Shown here: piece by piece, positions 33,542 to 41,283 of the stretch | Numbering within the stretch: position 1 is the stretch's first letter | Layout: every line of letters starts with the position of its first letter | Assembly: GCA_029263235.1 (NCBI GenBank) | Contig: JAJCXW010000263.1 | Coordinates: forward strand, 1 to 41,283 | Reading direction: 5' to 3' | DNA: 41,283 bases | Source: Acidimicrobiales bacterium | GTDB lineage: Bacteria > Actinomycetota > Acidimicrobiia > Acidimicrobiales > Aldehydirespiratoraceae | Notes under the pieces: generated by a model | Told to the model about the DNA's origin: nothing | What the model saw: the letters and a program-made list of their open reading frames with translations, nothing else | Databases searched by the model: none | Made by a program: the position numbers and the translations under genes

Positions 33542-35809
33542 ATGACGATCGCAGAAACCCCGAGATTTGTCAGGGCTGACGGCCCCGACAAGGTCACCGG
33601 CAGCGGCCGCTACACCGCCGACATGCAGCTCGCCGGGATGCTGGCGGCAAAGTTCAAGTTCGCCGAAATCGCCCACGCCCGGATTGTGCGGCTCGACCTG
33701 AGTGCGGCCCGACAGATCCCGGGAGTCCTGGCTGTCTTGACCGACGACGACGTTCCCGACGTGAGATACGGCGCCGGATTGGCCGACCGCACTCTGTTTG
33801 CCCGCGACGTGGTGCGCTACGAGGGAGAGGTGATCGCAGCAGTTGCGGCCACCACCAAGGAGGCCGCCCAGGCCGCGGTCGATGCGATCGTCGTCGAATA
33901 CGAACCGCTGCCGATCGTCGATGATCTCGAGATGGCTACCGCCGACGGAGCCGTGTTGGTTCACCCCGAGTGGGAGAGCTATAGGGCCAGTCCGGGCGTG
34001 CCCCGAGACGGCAACGTCGCTTCTCATTCTTCGGTGGTCAGAGGCGACGTCGACCAAGGACTCCGCGAAGCCGACATTGTCGTGACCAGCCGGTACATCG
34101 CCGACGGGTCACACGCGGCCCCGATCGAGCCGCGGGCTGTCGTCGCCCAATGGGAGGGCGACAAGGTCACCATCTGGACCTCCACCCAGGTGCCGTTCAC
34201 GGCCCGCGACGGTGTGTGCCAGACCCTTGGTTTGCCGACCAACCGGGTACGCGTGATCGTGCCTCACATGGGCGGAGGGTTCGGTGGCAAGTGCGGGTTC
34301 CACTACGAGGCTCATATAGCGGCGCTGGCTCGGACCGCACGGCGCCCGGTGAAGCTGGTCTTCACCCGCCGGGAGGAGTTCATCGCCCCCGACCGCCGAC
34401 GCGAATCGATGATCGTCGACCTAACCACCGGCGTGAAGTCCGACGGCACGATCGTGGCCCGTCGGGGCCAGGCCTTGCTCGACAACGGTGCCTACACCGC
34501 CGACTCATCGTTCTTCACGCAGCTCGCGGTCATGCACCTGGCAGGTCCCTACGTGATCCCCAACGTCGACATCGGCGCTGAGCTCATCTACACCAACCAC
34601 CAACCCTCGGGATCAGTCCGTGCCCCTACGGCCCCGCAGGCGACATGGGCCCGAGAGTCACACACCGATGAGGTGGCCGCGGCGTTGGGAATGGACCCGG
34701 TCGAGTTCCGACTGCTCAACGCAGTCGAGACCGGCAAGGTCGGCCCGTCCGGGCAGACCTACGACGAGATCGGGCTCACCGAATGCATTCGCAAGGCCGT
34801 GGCCGCATCCGAGACCGCCGGCCCGCTCGCCGACAACGAGGCAGTCGGTGTGGCCATCGGATGGTGGCCCAGCATTCCTTCTCCGTCGGGCGCGTACGTG
34901 AAACTCGACGGCGATGGTGCCGGACAGATCATCACCGGCGCCCAGGAGTGCGGCACCGGATCGGTGATGACTCTGCGCCAGCTTGCCGCCGACGAACTCG
35001 GGATGGACCCTGAGGACTTCCAGATCGTCCACCAGGACACCGCCGTTGCTCCCTACGACACAGGCGCCACCGGATCCCAGACCTTGTTCAACAACGGCCG
35101 CGCCGTGATAGCAGCAGCTGGGCAGATCGCCGAGCAGCTGAGGGAACTGGCCGCCGACCGGCTCGAGGCATCCATGGCCGACATCGTGCTCAGCGAAGGC
35201 GCGGCCCATGTGGCCGGCTCACCGGATCGCAACGTGCCGATCGCAAAGCTCGCCCGCATCGCGTCCTACGGCGAGTTGCTGATCGGCCATGGATCGGGCA
35301 CGCCCCCGAGCGCACCCGAGATCTCCGGTGCAACCTGCGCTGGTGACGCCGGAATGGCGGCATGGGTGGCGCCGCAATTCTCGTGCCACGCCGCCCGGAT
35401 CCGGATCGACCGCGACACAGGTGTGGTGAGGGTGGTCCGAGTCGACGCGGTGCACGATTCCGGCACGATCATCAATCCCATCGGGGCGCTCGGACAGGTG
35501 GAGGGTGGCGTCGTCATGGGTATCGGCCAGGCGATCTCGGAAGGCACCGTCTACGGCGCCGACGGCAGACAACGCAACCCGGCCCTTCTCGAGTACAAGC
35601 TTCAGACGGCCGCCGACGTGCCGGAGATCCACACCCAATTCGTCGAGATCTTCACGCCCGACGCCGGCCCCCGCGGAGCGAAGGGCATTGCCGAGGCTCC
35701 GAACGTGCCCACCGCTGCCGCCATCGCCAATGCGGTCACCAAGCTCATCGGCAGACCGGTCACACATCTCCCGATGACCCCTGAGCGGGTGTGGGAGGCA
35801 ATGCGATGA
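33542..35809 (+). CDS. Molybdenum hydroxylase large subunit (xanthine dehydrogenase/aldehyde oxidase family)
   Basis: The 755-residue product has the xanthine-oxidase-family layout: an N-terminal domain with VTGSGRYTADMQLAGML, the first molybdopterin motif GGGFGGK (244-250), RAPTAPQATWARESHTDEVA in the place of the RGPGAPQ-type motif, and the catalytic Glu in GAKGIAEAPNVPTAAAIANAV (E718). The CO-dehydrogenase active loop with Cys (AYRCSFR) is absent, so it is not a form I CO dehydrogenase. It would hydroxylate an aldehyde or N-heterocycle using water. The next two genes supply the FAD and 2Fe-2S subunits, each joined by ATGA overlap. SD-like AAGGAG lies before the ATG. The adjacent choline-dehydrogenase-like gene suggests an aldehyde substrate, by inference. 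Confidence 0.9.
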   Translation: MTIAETPRFVRADGPDKVTGSGRYTADMQLAGMLAAKFKFAEIAHARIVRLDLSAARQIPGVLAVLTDDDVPDVRYGAGLADRTLFARDVVRYEGEVIAAVAATTKEAAQAAVDAIVVEYEPLPIVDDLEMATADGAVLVHPEWESYRASPGVPRDGNVASHSSVVRGDVDQGLREADIVVTSRYIADGSHAAPIEPRAVVAQWEGDKVTIWTSTQVPFTARDGVCQTLGLPTNRVRVIVPHMGGGFGGKCGFHYEAHIAALARTARRPVKLVFTRREEFIAPDRRRESMIVDLTTGVKSDGTIVARRGQALLDNGAYTADSSFFTQLAVMHLAGPYVIPNVDIGAELIYTNHQPSGSVRAPTAPQATWARESHTDEVAAALGMDPVEFRLLNAVETGKVGPSGQTYDEIGLTECIRKAVAASETAGPLADNEAVGVAIGWWPSIPSPSGAYVKLDGDGAGQIITGAQECGTGSVMTLRQLAADELGMDPEDFQIVHQDTAVAPYDTGATGSQTLFNNGRAVIAAAGQIAEQLRELAADRLEASMADIVLSEGAAHVAGSPDRNVPIAKLARIASYGELLIGHGSGTPPSAPEISGATCAGDAGMAAWVAPQFSCHAARIRIDRDTGVVRVVRVDAVHDSGTIINPIGALGQVEGGVVMGIGQAISEGTVYGADGRQRNPALLEYKLQTAADVPEIHTQFVEIFTPDAGPRGAKGIAEAPNVPTAAAIANAVTKLIGRPVTHLPMTPERVWEAMR

Positions 35810-36717
35810 AAGAGCTACGAATAGCCACATCTCTCGATGAGGCCTTGGCGCTCGTTGCCGACGGATACCAACCGGTTGCCGGAGGCACCGATCTCGTGGT
35901 CGCGGCCCGGGGCGGCAAGTCCGAACTCCCGGACCATGTCGTGGCAATCGACCGGCTGACAGAATTATCGGAGATCGACTCATCGGATGGAGGCCTGCAG
36001 ATCGGCGCGACCGTCAGCCATGCCCGATTGATGAGAGATGAGAGCGTGATCGACGGCTTCACAGCACTCGCCGATGCCGCGGCCCTCGTTGGCTCACCCG
36101 CCACCCGCAACGTCGGGACCATCGGTGGCAACGTGATGAACGCCTCGCCGGCCATGGACACTGGGTCGCCGCTGATGGTGCTCGACTCAGAGATCGTGTT
36201 GCGATCGGTGGGAGGGGAGAGGCGGGTGCCGGTGTCCGATTTCTGGACCGGTCCGGGTCAGACCGTGTCCCAGCCCGACGAACTGTGCATCGCGGTTGCC
36301 ATGCCCGACCTCCCAAGCGAGTCCGGGAGTGCCTACGTGCGGCTCGAGTATCGACGGGCCATGGAGATTGCGGTGGTCGGAGCTGGGGCCGTCGTTTCTC
36401 TCAATCCTGAAGGCGACGGAAGAGTTGTCGGCGTATCGCTGGCGCTCACTGCGGTCGCTCCCACCATCATCGCGGTCGGAGGAATCGCCGATGCTCTGAT
36501 CGGCAGAGCGATCGATGAGTCGGCTCTGGCCGACGTGGCCGCGCTCGCTGGCGATCAAGCCAGCCCCATCAGTGACCTACGGGCGAGCGACGACTACCGC
36601 CGTCACACTGTCGGTGTCATGGCCCGCCGAGCGGTCGAGGCGGCGTCACGACGAGCCGCTGGGGCCTCCATCCCCGTACCCGTCAACAGAAGCGTCGGCA
36701 TAGGAGCGGTGACATGA
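35806..36717 (+). CDS. Molybdenum hydroxylase FAD subunit
   Basis: The 303-residue product of the CoxM/XdhB-type FAD subunit starts at the ATG overlapping the previous stop (ATGA). FAD-binding loops are AGGTDL (VAGGTDLVVAARGG) and ATRNVGTIGGNVMNASPAMDT, both canonical, and the C-terminal CO-deh-flav domain (about 190-290) holds FRRA-type YRRAMEIAVVGAGAVVSL. It passes electrons from the 2Fe-2S clusters to an external acceptor. An Fe-S ligand set, as in 4-hydroxybenzoyl-CoA reductase, is not seen. It overlaps the following gene by four bases. Confidence 0.92.
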   Translation: MKELRIATSLDEALALVADGYQPVAGGTDLVVAARGGKSELPDHVVAIDRLTELSEIDSSDGGLQIGATVSHARLMRDESVIDGFTALADAAALVGSPATRNVGTIGGNVMNASPAMDTGSPLMVLDSEIVLRSVGGERRVPVSDFWTGPGQTVSQPDELCIAVAMPDLPSESGSAYVRLEYRRAMEIAVVGAGAVVSLNPEGDGRVVGVSLALTAVAPTIIAVGGIADALIGRAIDESALADVAALAGDQASPISDLRASDDYRRHTVGVMARRAVEAASRRAAGASIPVPVNRSVGIGAVT

Positions 36718-37181
36718 GCCACGAGTTCGAGCTTGTAGTCAACGGAGTCACCTACCCCGTCGATGTCGACCCGTCGCGAAGCCTCCTCAACGTCATTCGT
36801 GAGGAGGTCGGACTCACCGGCACCAAGGAGGGATGCGACGATTGCGAATGCGGAGCCTGCATGGTGCTCCTCGATGGTCAGCCGGTGAACTCGTGCTCCT
36901 ACCTCGCAGCTCAGACCGAGGGGCGAAGCGTCACGACCATCGAGGGAATCATGAACGGCGACGAACTCGCCGAGATCCAGAAGGACATGCTCGACGAAGG
37001 TGGCGTGCAGTGCGGATTCTGCACTCCGGGAATGATCATCTCCGCCACGGCGCTGTTCGCCCGGAACCCCGACCCGACCAAGGACGAAATACAGATCGGT
37101 CTGTCGGGCAACCTGTGCCGCTGCACCGGCTACGGGCGAATTCTCGAGGCGATGAAACACACGGCAGCCGACCGAGGCTGA
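36714..37181 (+). CDS. Molybdenum hydroxylase 2Fe-2S subunit
   Basis: The 155-residue product carries both [2Fe-2S] clusters of the small subunit: the plant-type site in [10 protein letters not shown] plus the later Cys of VNSCSYLA, and the C-terminal pair CGFCTPG and CRCTGY. The first motif usually reads GCGEGECGAC; here an extra Cys replaces the G next to the cluster, an unusual though probably harmless change. It completes the L-M-S trimer started at 33542. Length and spacing of the ligands fit the family. The final codons are followed after 20 bases by the GMC oxidoreductase gene, so all four probably share one mRNA. Confidence 0.94.
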   Translation: MSHEFELVVNGVTYPVDVDPSRSLLNVIREEVGLTGTKEGCDDCECGACMVLLDGQPVNSCSYLAAQTEGRSVTTIEGIMNGDELAEIQKDMLDEGGVQCGFCTPGMIISATALFARNPDPTKDEIQIGLSGNLCRCTGYGRILEAMKHTAADRG

Positions 37182-37201
37182 CTACGACCCTGGAGGGCCG
37201 G

Positions 37202-38851
37202 TTGCGTGATCACTACGACTACGTGATCGTCGGAGGAGGATCGGCCGGCTGCGCCCTTGCCAACCGAATCTCGGCCGACCACTCGGTCTCTGTGTTGGTC
37301 CTGGAAGCCGGCCGCAGCGACTATCGCTGGGACGTATTCGTGCACATGCCTGCCGCATTGGCATTCGGTATCGGAAACCGTTTCTACGACTGGAAGTATG
37401 AATCCGAACCTGAGCCCCACATGGGTGGTCGCAGGATCTACCACGCTCGAGGAAAGGTTCTCGGTGGTTCGTCAAGCATCAACGGAATGATCTTCCAGAG
37501 GGGTAATCCCCTCGACTACGAGCGTTGGGGCGCCGACCCGGGAATGTCCAGCTGGGACTACGCCCACTGTCTGCCGTATTTCCGGCGCATGGAGAAGTGC
37601 CTGGCCCCCGACGACGGCGACGACCACCGAGGCTCCGACGGGCCACTCGTTCTCGAGCGCGGTCCCGCCGACAACCCGTTGTTCAAAGCGTTCTTGGATG
37701 CCACGGTCGAAGCGGGCCACCCTCGATCCAGCGATGTCAACGGCCACCGTCAAGAGGGGTTCAACGCCTTCGATCGCAACATCCATCGGGGCCGCCGGCT
37801 CAGCGCGGCGCGCGCCTATCTCCATCCGGTGAAGAATCGCCCCAACCTCGATGTGGTCACCCGGGCCTTGGTATCGAAGGTCGAGTTCGACGGGACCCGA
37901 GCGGTTGGTGTCGAGTTCAGCCACAACCGGCGCAAGCGGGTCGTGGCCGCCACCGAGGTTGTCCTGTGTGGCGGCTCGATCAACACGCCCCAATTGCTCC
38001 AGCTCTCCGGTGTGGGGCCATCGGCACTTCTCGAGAAGCACGGAATCGGGGTCGTGGCCGACGTCCCCGCGGTCGGCCGAAACCTCCAGGACCATCTCGA
38101 GGTCTACGTGCAGTACGCCTGCCGTCAGCCGGTGTCGATGCAACCGATGCTCGCAATGTGGCGGCGGCCATGGATAGGTCTGCAATGGCTGGCTCGAAAG
38201 GGGCCGGGGGCCACCAACCACTTCGAGGCCGGCGGTTTCATCCGAAGCAACGACGAAGCGGCCTACCCCAACCTGATGTTCCATTTCCTACCCATAGCGA
38301 TTCGCTACGACGGGTCGACGGCATCGAAGGATCACGGCTACCAGGTTCACGTTGGCCCCATGTATTCCGATGCCCGCGGATCGGTCGAGATCGCTTCGAC
38401 CGACCCCCGTGTGAAGCCGTTGCTTCGCTTCAACTATTTGTCCACCGATCAGGACCGCCGAGAATGGGTGGAAGCGATTCGCAACGCCAGGCGCCTTCTC
38501 GAACAACCCGCGATGGCCGACTTCAACGGGGGTGAGACCTCGCCGGGGTCTTCGGTCGAGACCGACGAGGAGATTCTTGCCTGGGTGGCCCGTGATGCCG
38601 AGACAGCGCTCCATCCTTCGTGTACGGCACGCATGGGCATCGGTGCCGACAGTGTTCTCGACCCGACGACGATGCGCGTGCGTGGAGTCGATGGCCTCCG
38701 GGTGGTCGATGCCTCGGCCATGCCCTACGTGACCAACGGCAACATCTACGCCCCGGTGATGATGCTGGCCGAGAAGGCGGCCGACCTCATATTGGGTAAC
38801 ACCCCTCTGGCTCCCGAGCCCGTCGATTTCTACCGTCATTCAACGGCGTGA
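37202..38851 (+). CDS. GMC-family oxidoreductase, choline-dehydrogenase (BetA)-like
   Basis: The start is TTG 37202, which follows GGAGGG by four bases; the longer frame overlaps the preceding gene. The 549-residue product has [16 protein letters not shown] (8-22) for FAD, the two GMC signatures [18 protein letters not shown] and [17 protein letters not shown], and the active-site H471 in [10 protein letters not shown] with N514 in [21 protein letters not shown]. The segment [17 protein letters not shown] and the C-terminal ...[13 protein letters not shown] are most like choline dehydrogenases, which make betaine aldehyde. Related alcohol dehydrogenases cannot be excluded. Its operon partner, a molybdenum hydroxylase, could oxidise the aldehyde onward, and the MttB homologue next door fits a methylated amine pathway. 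Confidence 0.88.
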   Translation: MRDHYDYVIVGGGSAGCALANRISADHSVSVLVLEAGRSDYRWDVFVHMPAALAFGIGNRFYDWKYESEPEPHMGGRRIYHARGKVLGGSSSINGMIFQRGNPLDYERWGADPGMSSWDYAHCLPYFRRMEKCLAPDDGDDHRGSDGPLVLERGPADNPLFKAFLDATVEAGHPRSSDVNGHRQEGFNAFDRNIHRGRRLSAARAYLHPVKNRPNLDVVTRALVSKVEFDGTRAVGVEFSHNRRKRVVAATEVVLCGGSINTPQLLQLSGVGPSALLEKHGIGVVADVPAVGRNLQDHLEVYVQYACRQPVSMQPMLAMWRRPWIGLQWLARKGPGATNHFEAGGFIRSNDEAAYPNLMFHFLPIAIRYDGSTASKDHGYQVHVGPMYSDARGSVEIASTDPRVKPLLRFNYLSTDQDRREWVEAIRNARRLLEQPAMADFNGGETSPGSSVETDEEILAWVARDAETALHPSCTARMGIGADSVLDPTTMRVRGVDGLRVVDASAMPYVTNGNIYAPVMMLAEKAADLILGNTPLAPEPVDFYRHSTA

Positions 38852-38888
38852 CCCCAGCCACGACCTCCCAGAAGCAGAATGGTGAAGC

Positions 38889-40433
38889 TCAGTGGGTGGC
38901 GTCGGGCATCTCGGCCTTGCGGCGGCCCACGAACTCGAGCAATTCGGAATCGATGGCATCGTCGAGGGGCGGTGCTTCGTAGTCGGCCAGCAGGTTCTTC
39001 CAACCGGTGTTGGCGCGTTGAGCCGCGGTGAGACTGCCCTCCTCGGACCACTGTTCGAAGCTGTTGTTGTCGGCGGTCGTCGAGCGGTAGAACGCCGTCT
39101 CGAAGTTGTCGAGAGTGTGGGCGTTGCCCAGAAAATGATCGCCGTGGGGGTTGGTGCGAAACGCTTCCATGGCCTGACCGTTCTCGCTCAGGTCGATGCC
39201 GCCGCCGTAGACCTCCATCATCCCGAGATGGTCGGCGTCGAGAATCATCTTCTCGTACCCGAAGGTGAGCCCTCCTTCGAGCCATCCGGCGGCGTGGAGA
39301 ACGAAGTTGACCCCCGCCAGCATGGTGGGAAGCAGAGTGGAGGCTGACTCGTATGCGGCCTGAGCATCGGCAACCTTCGATGCGGTGAGTGCCCCTCCCG
39401 ACCGAAACGGCACTCCCAGTCGGCGAGCCAGCGATGCCATGACGTGTATCGCCTGTCCGGCCTCGGGGGTGCCGAAGGTCGGCGCGCCGGTGGCCATCGA
39501 CATCGATGATGCAAACGTTCCGAACACGACCGGCGCCCCGGGCCGAATCAACTGGCAGTAGGCCATACCCGACAGCGCTTCGGCGAGGGCTTGAGCAGCC
39601 AGCCCGGCCACAGTGACGGGCGACATTGCCCCGGCGAGAATGAACGGTGAGATGACACACCCCTGATTCGCCTGGGCGTACTTCGTTGCGGCCCCGAGCA
39701 TGGTGGCGTCCCATCGCAACGGTGAAGAAGCGTTGATCAGCGAGATCATGACGGTGCGATCCATGAGATCGCCCCCGAAGGCGATTTGCGCCAACTCGAT
39801 CGAGTCGTCGGCGTGTCCGGCTGCAGTGACCGAACCCATGAACGGCTTGTCGCTGAACTTGAGGTGGGAGTACACCATGTCGAGGTGTCGCTTGTTGATC
39901 GGCACGTCGACCGGTTCGCACACGGTTCCACCCGAATGGTGGAGTTGCGGGAGGGCGTAGGTGAGCTTCACGATGTTGCGGAAGTCTTCGATCGTGGCGT
40001 AGCGACGTCCGACGTCGACGTCGGTCACGAAAGGCGAGCCGTAGTTGGGTGCAAATACCGTGGCGTTATCGCCGATGAGCACGTTCCTCATGGGATTGCG
40101 GGCGTGCTGGATGAAGCTGCTCGGGGCGCTCTCCTGGATGATCCGGCGACACATCCCGCGGGGAAACCTCACGATCTCGCCCTCGACGTCGGCACCGGCA
40201 TCGCGCCACAGATCGAGAGCAGATGGGAACGACTGAAAGGCGACACCGATCTCCGACAGGATGGCGTCGGCGTTGGACTCGATCGTTGCCAACCCCTCCT
40301 CGTCGAGCATCTCGACCGGAGCCATGCCCCTGGTGATGTACGGACGCGTCTCGTCGGTTGCAGCCGAGCGGGCAGCCCGCCGGGCCGACCGACCGCCACC
40401 GCGGCGACTCGGACGAGCGCTCGGGTCGGTCAT
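38889..40433 (-). CDS. MttB-family (trimethylamine methyltransferase-like) corrinoid methyltransferase, no pyrrolysine
   Basis: The 514-residue product belongs to the MttB superfamily: a TIM-barrel with DEEGLATIESNADAILSEIGVAF at the start, FPRGMCRRIIQESAPSSFIQHARNP, and the glycine-rich middle SGGALTASKVADAQAAYES, then EKMILDADHLGMMEVYGGGIDLSE. The frame is complete without any amber codon, so it is the non-pyrrolysine branch, whose studied members demethylate glycine betaine, proline betaine or carnitine rather than trimethylamine. The first ~25 residues are Arg/Ser-rich and may be disordered. Its ATG overlaps the stop of the upstream gene (ATGA), which encodes a corrinoid reactivator, so the pair works together. 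The corrinoid protein and THF-methyltransferase are not in view. Confidence 0.9.
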   Translation of the reverse strand: MTDPSARPSRRGGGRSARRAARSAATDETRPYITRGMAPVEMLDEEGLATIESNADAILSEIGVAFQSFPSALDLWRDAGADVEGEIVRFPRGMCRRIIQESAPSSFIQHARNPMRNVLIGDNATVFAPNYGSPFVTDVDVGRRYATIEDFRNIVKLTYALPQLHHSGGTVCEPVDVPINKRHLDMVYSHLKFSDKPFMGSVTAAGHADDSIELAQIAFGGDLMDRTVMISLINASSPLRWDATMLGAATKYAQANQGCVISPFILAGAMSPVTVAGLAAQALAEALSGMAYCQLIRPGAPVVFGTFASSMSMATGAPTFGTPEAGQAIHVMASLARRLGVPFRSGGALTASKVADAQAAYESASTLLPTMLAGVNFVLHAAGWLEGGLTFGYEKMILDADHLGMMEVYGGGIDLSENGQAMEAFRTNPHGDHFLGNAHTLDNFETAFYRSTTADNNSFEQWSEEGSLTAAQRANTGWKNLLADYEAPPLDDAIDSELLEFVGRRKAEMPDATH

Positions 40434-41283
40434 GTGTCGTCCCGGGCCGTCCTGTCGCGGCGGCGTCGGCCTCGTGGACGGATCGCGGCGCTACTGGGCT
40501 CGGGGAGGTCGATGATCTGCCGGAGATGAATCGACGGAGCGGTCTTGTGGGGGAAGGCCATGGCATCGACGAACAGTTTCTGAAACCGGGGCTCCGTCGC
40601 GGTTTCGATCTTCTCGATCTGGCGGACGGTCTCACGAATCTCGGCCCGCTGCGATGCCGACACGAGCATCCTCACCGCGCCGGCTCCAGCAGAGTTTCCG
40701 ACCGACTGGACTCCTTCGGGAGGGCAGTCGGGCACCAGCCCGAGAACCAGCGCGTAGGTGGGATCGATGTGGGCGCCGAACGCTCCCGCCAGTCGAATGT
40801 CGTGGACTTCGGTGATCCCGGCGTGCTCCATGAGGAGATCGATCCCGGCCCTCAGAGCCGCCACGGCCAACTGAATCTGCCTGACATCGTCCTGGGTGAT
40901 GGCGAGTTCGTCGTCGGCGCGAATTACGTACTTGAAGGTGCGGTTCTGTGGCTGGACTCGCTGGGTACGGTCGGCGAACGAACCAGCGATGACGCCATCG
41001 CTGGTGCATATTCCGGCGAGATACATCTCGGCGATTACCTCGATGATCGCCGATCCGCAAAGGCCGATAATGTCGAGATGAGCGGTCGATTCGGAGAACC
41101 CGGGGTCATCTGACCAAAGGTCCGAGCCGATGACCTTGAAGCGAGGTTCGAGGGTCTGGCGATCGATTCGAATTCGCTCGATCGCCCCCGATGTTGCGCG
41201 CATCCCACATGAGATCTGAGCACCCTCGAACGCCGGCCCGGTCGGCGATGATGCCGCATAGGTGGTGGTGGCGGTGCCGAGCA
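40430..41283 (-). CDS. Corrinoid-protein reductive activator (RACo-type ASKHA ATPase), N-terminus outside window
   Basis: The frame is open to the right edge, and the first visible codons read LGTATTTYAASSPTGPAFEGAQISCGMRAT, which matches the RACo/DUF4445 pattern of AAGPAFEGA-x-I-x-CGM; 283 residues are visible. Further on, IGLCGSAIIEVIAEM, ITQDDVRQIQLAVAALRAGIDLL and RLAGAFGAHIDP follow in the family order. These ATPases reduce Co(II) corrinoid back to Co(I), and the N-terminal [2Fe-2S] domain is expected upstream of 41283. The Arg-rich end (RPRGRRRRDRTARDDT) precedes the stop that overlaps the MttB-like start. The pairing supports a live corrinoid methyl-transfer system. Confidence 0.88.
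   Translation of the reverse strand, partial: LGTATTTYAASSPTGPAFEGAQISCGMRATSGAIERIRIDRQTLEPRFKVIGSDLWSDDPGFSESTAHLDIIGLCGSAIIEVIAEMYLAGICTSDGVIAGSFADRTQRVQPQNRTFKYVIRADDELAITQDDVRQIQLAVAALRAGIDLLMEHAGITEVHDIRLAGAFGAHIDPTYALVLGLVPDCPPEGVQSVGNSAGAGAVRMLVSASQRAEIRETVRQIEKIETATEPRFQKLFVDAMAFPHKTAPSIHLRQIIDLPEPSSAAIRPRGRRRRDRTARDDT

Noticed and set aside
32339-34057. 572-codon open frame on the minus strand
   Set aside because: It runs antisense across a permease and the start of the molybdenum hydroxylase gene; its His/Gly/Arg-rich product matches nothing.
33542-37181. Form I carbon monoxide dehydrogenase (CoxLMS)
   Set aside because: The large subunit lacks the Cys-containing active-site loop of CoxL and the gene order is L-M-S rather than M-S-L.
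38889-40433. Pyrrolysine-containing trimethylamine methyltransferase
   Set aside because: The full-length frame has no internal TAG codon, so it is the non-pyrrolysine branch.

Overview
This window is high-GC bacterial DNA with tightly packed genes. GTG and TTG starts are common, ATGA stop/start overlaps are frequent, and several genes have a TANNNT box 6-8 nt before the start codon, which suggests leaderless transcripts. With the SLH-domain surface protein, the EtfBA and CaiB/BaiF families and a non-pyrrolysine MttB homologue, this points to an actinomycete, perhaps an Acidimicrobiia relative. The placement is inference from gene style, not a phylogeny.

Left part (1-14.4 kb): the 3' part of a secreted beta-helix/FN3/SLH protein; a HmuY-like membrane-anchored protein; a DMT exporter; a hexapeptide acyltransferase; a crotonase divergent from a di-iron ferritin-like protein; an SF2 helicase; a CaiB/BaiF CoA-transferase coupled to a nitronate-monooxygenase-like enzyme; folD; and a serA/DUF1015 pair.

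Middle part (14.5-30.3 kb): a one-carbon block. It holds folC, fhs, a dimethylglycine-dehydrogenase-type flavoprotein with a folate-binding GcvT half, etfB-etfA, a DUF559/AbiEi-like gene enclosed by two copies of a palindromic element, an IclR regulator, proS, and a three-gene NAD-linked formate dehydrogenase. The formate dehydrogenase catalytic subunit has an in-frame TGA (26004-26006) at the selenocysteine position with a SECIS-like hairpin right after it. The iron-sulphur N-terminal half of the usual alpha subunit is a separate gene at the other end of the operon. Similar 35-bp double inverted repeats (GTTCC-N7-GGAAC, twice, 18 bp apart) lie upstream of serA/folC, fhs/dehydrogenase and iclR, with a weak version at fdhA. 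I read this as one IclR-controlled C1 regulon.

Right part (30.3-41.3 kb): two DMT transporters around an amidase; a three-subunit molybdenum hydroxylase (Mo, FAD, 2Fe-2S) followed by a choline-dehydrogenase-like GMC enzyme; then, on the opposite strand, an MttB-family corrinoid methyltransferase homologue and the end of a RACo-type corrinoid-protein reactivator running off the window.

Together the genes suggest stepwise breakdown of an N-methylated compound such as choline, betaine or dimethylglycine. Methyl groups would pass to tetrahydrofolate (GcvT-fused dehydrogenase with ETF, or corrinoid methyltransfer), be oxidised by FolD, be released as formate with ATP formation by Fhs, and be oxidised to CO2 by the seleno-formate dehydrogenase. 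The individual families are recognised from sequence; the substrate is inferred. No tRNA, rRNA, CRISPR array or insertion sequence was seen, and no gene-free stretch exceeds about 175 bases.
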